A stretch of 51,842 nt of DNA, from positions 1-51,842 of the forward strand of contig JAFSLX010000055.1 in assembly GCA_017448185.1 (NCBI GenBank), written 5' to 3'. Source of the DNA: Bacteroidales bacterium (GTDB lineage: Bacteria; Bacteroidota; Bacteroidia; Bacteroidales; P3). Position numbers and translations under genes: made by a program. Each line of letters opens with the position of its first letter. Within the stretch, counting starts at the first letter, position 1. Below are positions 47,048 to 51,842 of the stretch, piece after piece. Under the pieces are notes generated by a model. It was not told the DNA's origin. It did not search any database and was given only the letters and a program-made list of their open reading frames with translations.

Positions 47048-47983
47048 ATGATTAAAAAACTTCTTACGATTTTGGCTGTGCTGGCTATGAGCGGCATGGC
47101 TATGGCGCAGACGACGCCGTCGGACATTAACCTGCATCGCAACGAGGACGGCTCGTGGAGCTTCATCATGCCGGGGCGCAACCTGGTGATGAGCATCGAG
47201 ACCTTCAGCACGAACGACACGGTGAACGGCCACTATATCGCCGGCGTGCCGGAGGGCTGGCTGATTCTGGCGCTGGGCGACACGGTGCCCGTGAGCAACG
47301 ACTCGCTGCGCCGGACGACGCCCATCACCGAGGGTGCCCCGGTGACCATCGTGCCGACTGGCAACCTCCGCCGCATCAAGAGCATCACGCTGGTGGACGA
47401 GAGCACCCCCGTTGAGTCCATCACGCTCAACAAGACCGCTACCACCATCTCGGCCGGCAATACCGAGACGCTCAGCGTCAGCAGCGTGACACCCGATGAC
47501 GCTACAGACCAGACCGTCACCTGGAGCAGCGACAACGAGGCCGTGGCCACCGTCGATGCTGACGGCAAGGTGACCGCCGTAGCCTTTGGCACAGCCAACA
47601 TCACTGCCACGGCCAACGACGGCAGCGGCGTGACGGCCACCTGCGCCGTTACGGTAAGCAAAGTCGTCACCATCAACCAAAGCGATTGGGGGGGGTGGGA
47701 TACTCCTATCACAAAAGACGGTGTCACCGTCTCAGCAGACATGATTGACCCTCATGACGGCAACCTCATGGGTGGCGGAACATTCTCTACCACCCTCGGC
47801 AACTTCACAAAGATTGTTGTGACGACCTCCAGTTGCAATGCTTCCGGCACGGGCTGGAGCGGTAGCGGCTCATCAATGACCTGGGCGGGCACTCCTGCCT
47901 CCACAGTCTCTTTCAGCGGCGAATTTATGGGCATGGGCATGACCCAAACCACCATCGTCTGCACCATCGAGCCGGCGAACTGA
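47048..47983 (+). CDS. Secreted protein with a Big_2 (bacterial Ig-like) domain
   Basis: This is a 311 aa exported protein with a signal peptide ending MAMAQ (residue 21). Residues 22-115 contain an unrecognised N-terminal part (INLHRNEDGSWSFIMPGRN). Residues 121-202 form one Big_2 domain: VESITLNKTATTISAG, the TVTWSSDNEAVATVD core and GTANITATANDGSG. The last 105 residues are Gly, Ser and Thr-rich (TTLGNFTKIVVTTSS, SGSGSSMTWAG) with no sorting domain that I can identify. It is probably a surface or adhesion-related protein. Ig-like modules of this kind mostly act as spacers or binding domains. Confidence 0.75.
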   Translation: MIKKLLTILAVLAMSGMAMAQTTPSDINLHRNEDGSWSFIMPGRNLVMSIETFSTNDTVNGHYIAGVPEGWLILALGDTVPVSNDSLRRTTPITEGAPVTIVPTGNLRRIKSITLVDESTPVESITLNKTATTISAGNTETLSVSSVTPDDATDQTVTWSSDNEAVATVDADGKVTAVAFGTANITATANDGSGVTATCAVTVSKVVTINQSDWGGWDTPITKDGVTVSADMIDPHDGNLMGGGTFSTTLGNFTKIVVTTSSCNASGTGWSGSGSSMTWAGTPASTVSFSGEFMGMGMTQTTIVCTIEPAN

Positions 47984-48073
47984 GAATAGACCTTGGGGAA
48001 TCAGGGCATTCTGATGCGTCAGAGAGGCCCCGCGCACGGCGGAAGAGGCTTCTATGTGAATAAATAAAACGCA

Positions 48074-48170
48074 CCCTGGGTTTACTCTCCGAAACACCCG
48101 GGGTTTTTACCCAAGAAACCCCGGGGTTTCTTACCAGGAAAACCCGGGTATTCCTGACCAAAAACCCGGG
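48074..48170. repeat. Ladder of CCCGGG palindromes at 22-23 bp spacing
   Basis: Perfect CCCGGG cores occur at 48098, 48120, 48143 and 48165, with a diverged CCCTGGG at 48074. Each is embedded in an A-run/T-run palindrome of the type AAACCCCGGGGTTT. The spacings of 22, 23 and 22 bp (about two helical turns) put all sites on one face of the DNA. The HU-like gene starts 49 nt after the last core. Confidence 0.7.
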
Positions 48171-48218
48171 GTAAAATCGACAATAAACATAAACGTCTAA
48201 TTTAAAACAAATTACATT

Positions 48219-48755
48219 ATGGCAAAGAACAAATGGCGTTGCCGCGAGTACACACCCTCGGGCAACATGACAGGAAGCCACAGCTTCTACGCTGAGGCAG
48301 TGATTACTACCGACCTTTCGAACGACGACCTGGCCGACCGCATCCAGGCGCGCACGGGCTTCAAGAGCTACGAGGTGGAGGCCGTCATCGCCGCCATCGC
48401 CGAGGTGGTGGCCGAGGAGGTGCTGGAGAGCAACCGCATCACCCTCTCGGACCGCAAGGGGACCAAGATGGTGAGCATCTACCCCAAGGTCAGCGGCTCG
48501 ATAAGCGATGCCGACGTGCAGGCCAACCCCACCAAGTACGGCGGCGCCACCAAGGCCACCGAGGAGATGCTGACGCCCGACATGCTGACCTGGACGCTGG
48601 GGGCGACGATGGGGGTGAAGTTCAGCAAGCAGTTCGCCCACGACAAGCAGGCGCAGAAGGTGCGCTTCGTGGCCACCGACGAGGCCATCCCCGGCGACGA
48701 CACGCCGACCCCGACACCCGACCCGACGCCGGGCCCCCACCTCTCACCTTTCACC
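48219..48755 (+). pseudogene. HU-like DNA-binding protein, 3' end and stop codon missing
   Basis: Residues 1-125 match the Bacteroidota HU/IHF-like group: the N-terminal KNKWRCREYTPSGNMTGSHS strand part, an HU-like helical region (DDLADRIQARTGF, VEAVIAAIAEVVAEEVL), the strand segment ITLSDRKGTKMVSIYP, then a C-terminal part ending in a PTPTPDPTP repeat. After that no stop codon occurs: the frame continues to 50147 through DNA that on the other strand encodes the aminotransferase. Normal relatives end soon after the Pro-rich or acidic tail. The gene has probably lost its end by deletion or fusion next to the aminotransferase stop codon. Confidence 0.6.
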
Positions 48756-50072
48756 TTACTTCACCGGGTGGTCCTTGTGGAAGGCCTCGAGGCGCGCCTT
48801 GAGGTCGGGGAACTGGTCACGCTGCACCAGGGCCACGCAGGCGCGGATGCCCTGCTTGTGGGAGCCCGTGATGTCGAGAGCGATGGCGCTGATGCCGTAG
48901 CGGATGAGCTCGTTGAGCAGGGCGACACCTTCGTAGCCGGGGTAGCAGAAGGTGAAGTAGAAGCCGTCGCCGATGTCCTCGCCCATGTCCTTGTCGTAGA
49001 CGATATAGAAACCGTTGTCGGTGAAGAGTTTCTTCATGATGCCGGCCTTCTCGCCGTACTCCTTGATGTCCTTGACGAAATTGAAGGTACCGTCGTTGGC
49101 GCCCTTGAGCATGGCGGCCATGGCGTACTGCACGCTGTGGGCAGTGCCGCTGCTGAGGCAGTAGAGGGTGCCGAAGATGAGGGCGCGGCCGAGCTGCGTC
49201 TGGCTGTAGTAGCGGCTCAGGTCGGGGCACTCCATGTTGAACAGCTTGGGCGAGCAGACCATCATGGCGATACGCTCACCGGCATAGCTGAAGCTCTTCG
49301 AGCCGGAAATCATGATGACGTAGAGGTCGGTGTACTTGGCCACGGTGGGCTGGAAGGGAGCCTTGCCGGGGACGCTGTAGTCCTTGCGGAAGTCCATGAG
49401 GAAGTAGGCCGAGTCCTCCATCACGACGACGCCGTACTTGTTGGCCATCTCGCCGATAATCTGCAACTCGTGCTCGGTGAAGCAGAACCAGGCGGGGTTG
49501 TTGGGGCTGCTGAAAATCATGCATGCCACGTCGCCGTCCTTCAGCTCCTCTTCGAGCTTGTCGCGCAGCTTGTCGCCACGGTACTCGTAGACGTCGAAGG
49601 CCTTCATGGGGATGCCGAGGACGCGGCACTGCTGCTTCTGCACGGGGAAGCCGGGGTCGATGAAGAGCACCTTGGTCTTCTTGGCATCGTAGCGCGTCAG
49701 CGTCAGGAAGCTGGCGAAGCCTGCCTGCATCGAGCCCACGGTGGGCACGCAGCAGTCGGGCGTGACGTCGATGTCGAGGAAGTTCTTCACGAAGCGGGCG
49801 GCCTCGCGCTTGAAGTCGGCGGTACCGTAAATCTCCGGATAGATGCTGGCCACGCCGCTCTTGAGAGCCTCAATCTGGGCCTGGACACCCACCTGCGGGG
49901 CGGGCAGGCCGGGGATGCCCATCTCCATCTTCACGAAGCGGACGCCGGTCTCTTTCTCCACATCCTGTATCATCTTGCGCATCTCACGGATGCTGGCCTT
50001 GCCGGGGTTCTGGATCTTGTTGGCCGCGGCAATGCGGTCTATCGTTTCTTTCTGTATCGGTATTTGTGTCAT
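48756..50072 (-). CDS. PLP-dependent class I/II aminotransferase
   Basis: This is a fold-type I aminotransferase of 438 aa. The cofactor Lys is residue 259 in MISGSKSFSYAGERIA, and SSPNNPAWF near 188 and VMEDSAYF near 218 carry the other PLP contacts (Asn, Asp and Tyr). The N-terminal MGIPGLPAPQVGV resembles the group that uses aromatic or branched-chain amino acids, but specificity cannot be read here. It lies 27 nt after the outer-membrane lipoprotein gene, likely in the porD operon. Its antisense strand is open over its whole length, which explains the read-through of the HU-like frame. Confidence 0.9.
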   Translation of the reverse strand: MTQIPIQKETIDRIAAANKIQNPGKASIREMRKMIQDVEKETGVRFVKMEMGIPGLPAPQVGVQAQIEALKSGVASIYPEIYGTADFKREAARFVKNFLDIDVTPDCCVPTVGSMQAGFASFLTLTRYDAKKTKVLFIDPGFPVQKQQCRVLGIPMKAFDVYEYRGDKLRDKLEEELKDGDVACMIFSSPNNPAWFCFTEHELQIIGEMANKYGVVVMEDSAYFLMDFRKDYSVPGKAPFQPTVAKYTDLYVIMISGSKSFSYAGERIAMMVCSPKLFNMECPDLSRYYSQTQLGRALIFGTLYCLSSGTAHSVQYAMAAMLKGANDGTFNFVKDIKEYGEKAGIMKKLFTDNGFYIVYDKDMGEDIGDGFYFTFCYPGYEGVALLNELIRYGISAIALDITGSHKQGIRACVALVQRDQFPDLKARLEAFHKDHPVK

Positions 50073-50099
50073 GATGTATATGTTTTGTTATTAATTGCG

Positions 50100-50780
50100 T
50101 CAAAAATAAATGGTTGTTCCTATCGAATACGACATCCGGTGATATGACATACGCTGCGGGAAGCGACTGTCGTCGAGCAGCGTGGTACCCACCTGCACGC
50201 CAAATTTGACACGTTCCCAGCCCATGCGGAAAAACACCTGCGGCTCAAGCAGCCAGCCGTTAGTGTAGTATTCCATGCGCTGCATACCCGGATCGGAATA
50301 ACTAATCCGGTATTCCGGCATCCAATAGCCAACCTTCAAGGCACCGCCCACGTCGATATGCAGCTTGGTAAGGTTTTTCCAGCCATAGTTGACTTGCACA
50401 AACGGAAGTCGATAACCGCCCTTGTAGTCGAAGTCATCGGCCTTTGTCATACCGCCTTCGCCCAAACCATAGCCAACATACGTTTCCAACACCGACTGGC
50501 CCATGGGAAAATAAAGGCCACCGGCAAAATGGGTGTATTCCAAACTGTGGGTGAGGTAGGTGGTGCCCAGGTGGTACTGCAGGGCGATATGGTCGGTCAA
50601 GCCTGCGCTCACCGACAGCGAGGCATTGCGAGGCGCTTCGGCGGCGGCCGAGACACGGATGTCGCCCCTATGGTCAATCAACGGAACATGAGCCAACTGA
50701 GGCTTGTACACCGAGCCGCAGCCCGCCGTTGTCAGGGCCGTCAGCATCAGGGTTACAATCGTCAGTTTTTTGATTGACAT
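50100..50780 (-). CDS. Outer-membrane beta-barrel-like lipoprotein
   Basis: This 226 aa protein has an SPII signal (Cys21 in TTAGC). The mature part is a series of alternating amphipathic strands (LSVSAGLTDHIALQYHLGTT, YTHFAGGLYFPMG, VLETYVGYGLG, MGWERVKFGVQVGTTLL) and ends in an aromatic residue (TTIYF), as outer-membrane barrel proteins do. An N-terminal lipid and a barrel together are unusual but seen in this phylum. No known family is recognised. It starts 4 nt after porD and may aid envelope or T9SS assembly, an inference from position only. Confidence 0.7.
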   Translation of the reverse strand: MSIKKLTIVTLMLTALTTAGCGSVYKPQLAHVPLIDHRGDIRVSAAAEAPRNASLSVSAGLTDHIALQYHLGTTYLTHSLEYTHFAGGLYFPMGQSVLETYVGYGLGEGGMTKADDFDYKGGYRLPFVQVNYGWKNLTKLHIDVGGALKVGYWMPEYRISYSDPGMQRMEYYTNGWLLEPQVFFRMGWERVKFGVQVGTTLLDDSRFPQRMSYHRMSYSIGTTIYF

Positions 50781-50784
50781 AGCT

Positions 50785-51705
50785 TTATTTTTTTTCGAAT
50801 TCTTTTATTTTCACAGCATTGATAGGGCTGATTTCCTTTATCAGGTCGAACACCTGCTTCTGTTCCTGAGCCGGAGCCGGACGGAAGATGGAGGCAATCT
50901 CCTGCATCTTGACATCGATAAACTGATTGACCGACAGCAGGTTGGTACGAGTCTTGTGCACCTGTAGCAGGTTGCGCAACGCGGTAATGATGGCCTGTCG
51001 GGCCATGGGCTGGTCCTTGGTCATCATGTCGAGTCCCATGCGGTGGTAGTTATAGTAGGCCTCGTGCAGCGGGGCATAGGCATCGTTGGTGTGGTTCTCC
51101 ATGAACCAGTAGCGGCTCTTGGCCCCTTCGCCACGCCAGCCGGCATAGCTCGAGCCCTCGGCCGATTGCACCACCTGCTCAGCCAATCCGAAAAACGGTG
51201 CGCCACCGTTGGGGGCGTAGCTGTCGAAATAGATGCCGAGCATGATATAGCAGTAGAAACCCAGCGTGGCCGAAAGGTTGCCATAGAAGTTGTTGGGGTC
51301 GAATTCGAGCGGCTGGCTCTCGTTGAACGAGAAGGTGAAATTGCCCTGTTCCATGTAGTTGAACAAGCCCGTGGTGTAGGTCGAGTTGAACACCGGACGG
51401 CGCATCTGGATGGTGAGCTGGCCGGTGAAATCGGTGGCCGTGGAACGCGAATTGAGGATGAGCGAGATAGAGCAATCGATCAGTTCCTGCTGCTCGAGCT
51501 CGATGTTGGTCCACCGGCGGCCGTTGACAAAATCCTCGATGGCCTGCTTCATGCTCTCGAATATTTTCTTGTCGCCACCCGAGTCGTATGCCTGCGTCGT
51601 GTTCATCAGCTTTTGATAGTTGACCGACACGACACAACGGAATTCCTGTGCACTGACCGTACAGAAACCCAACATTATCAGCACTATAGCTATAAATCTA
51701 CGCAT
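50785..51705 (-). CDS. porD: PorD-family protein (DUF4835), T9SS component
   Basis: PorD is a periplasmic protein needed for type IX secretion in Porphyromonas gingivalis and is classified as DUF4835. This 306 aa sequence shows the family's layout: a signal peptide ending TVSAQ, then EFRCVVSVNYQKLMNT, the FESMKQAIEDFVNGRRW segment, SISLILNSRS, MRRPVFNSTYTTGLFN, LEFDPNNFYGNLSATLGFY and the end ISPINAVKIKEFEKK. The start at 51705 is set by the signal peptide and the promoter directly upstream. Together with the sorting domains on the C10 protease and the propeller, this supports a working T9SS. Confidence 0.88.
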   Translation of the reverse strand: MRRFIAIVLIMLGFCTVSAQEFRCVVSVNYQKLMNTTQAYDSGGDKKIFESMKQAIEDFVNGRRWTNIELEQQELIDCSISLILNSRSTATDFTGQLTIQMRRPVFNSTYTTGLFNYMEQGNFTFSFNESQPLEFDPNNFYGNLSATLGFYCYIMLGIYFDSYAPNGGAPFFGLAEQVVQSAEGSSYAGWRGEGAKSRYWFMENHTNDAYAPLHEAYYNYHRMGLDMMTKDQPMARQAIITALRNLLQVHKTRTNLLSVNQFIDVKMQEIASIFRPAPAQEQKQVFDLIKEISPINAVKIKEFEKK

Positions 51706-51716
51706 ACTTTTCTGTG

Positions 51717-51748
51717 CAAATATACAAAATAAAAACGAACCATGCAAC
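51717..51748 (-). promoter_or_regulatory. Promoter of porD
   Basis: On the minus strand TATATTTG (51717-51724) is a perfect second box; the first box is GTTG (51745-51748) instead of TTTG, 20 nt away. The start codon lies 12 nt after the second box, so the leader is very short or absent. Confidence 0.6.
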
Positions 51749-51775
51749 TTTCACCGAAAATATTTTCTCTGCCAC

Positions 51776-51842
51776 CGATGGTATGCCGTTGTTCAGTCGT
51801 TGTTCAGTCGTTGTTCAGTGATTGACTGAACAACGACTGAAC
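51776..51842. repeat. 11-bp-unit palindromic element, copy 5 (cut by window edge)
   Basis: The left arm is an outer CGATGGTATGC plus three CGTTGTTCAGT units, the loop is GATTG, and the right arm has one full unit and part of a second before the window ends. The outer unit matches that of copy 1. Confidence 0.85.

Overview
The window is a chromosomal segment from a member of the Bacteroidota, most likely Bacteroidales. The evidence is the promoter type (TTTG, 19-20 nt, then TAnnTTTG) found before many genes, the type IX secretion marks (a PorD-family protein and C-terminal sorting domains on secreted proteins), a fimbrillin-like lipoprotein, many short SPII lipoproteins, a type B L31 protein, and tRNA genes without an encoded CCA. 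Housekeeping genes are GC-rich and intergenic DNA is AT-rich. The genus cannot be fixed from the sequence alone.

Layout. 1-3.3 kb: the end of an IS30 transposase, then class II aldolase and PepD (+), and L31 (-). 3.3-6.5 kb: an AT-richer accessory block with a long leader, a microprotein and a fimbrillin-like lipoprotein. It is bracketed by two copies of the initiator-tRNA terminator. 6.5-13.2 kb: a tight minus-strand set (beta-propeller, DsbD, C10 protease), a secreted protein of unknown role and tRNA-Leu. 13.2-18.8 kb: MsrA, glutathione peroxidase, a PepC-like peptidase, an AlaX-like editing protein, a zinc macrodomain protein, a CAT-like acyltransferase and a small lipoprotein. 18.8-22.2 kb: a 42-bp tandem repeat, DinD and GroESL.

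22.3-29.5 kb is the most unusual region. Two paralogous operons each encode an ECF sigma factor, a 91-94 aa single-pass membrane protein, a 138-148 aa lipoprotein and larger lipoproteins sharing a new-looking domain. A matching two-part promoter lies just upstream of each sigma gene. I read this as a duplicated envelope regulon whose small membrane protein may be the anti-sigma factor.

29.7-42.1 kb is a ten-gene minus-strand run: polA, pdxA, leucyl aminopeptidase, a truncated ABC exporter, a DciA-like protein, recF, ispH, an M23 peptidase, an unknown gene and lpd. The 42.1-43.0 kb gap before dnaA is AT-rich, has near-match DnaA boxes, and transcription diverges from it, so it is a candidate replication origin. 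To the right are dnaA, a flavin reductase, a D-2-hydroxyacid dehydrogenase, a ParE/RelE-type toxin-antitoxin pair, a Big_2 secreted protein, an HU-like gene that has lost its stop codon, an aminotransferase, an outer-membrane-like lipoprotein and porD.

Five intergenic hairpin elements built from tandem 11-bp units (CGTTGTTCAGT), inverted around a 5-nt loop, are spread roughly 8-16 kb apart. All five have the same orientation and all lie just upstream of a minus-strand gene.
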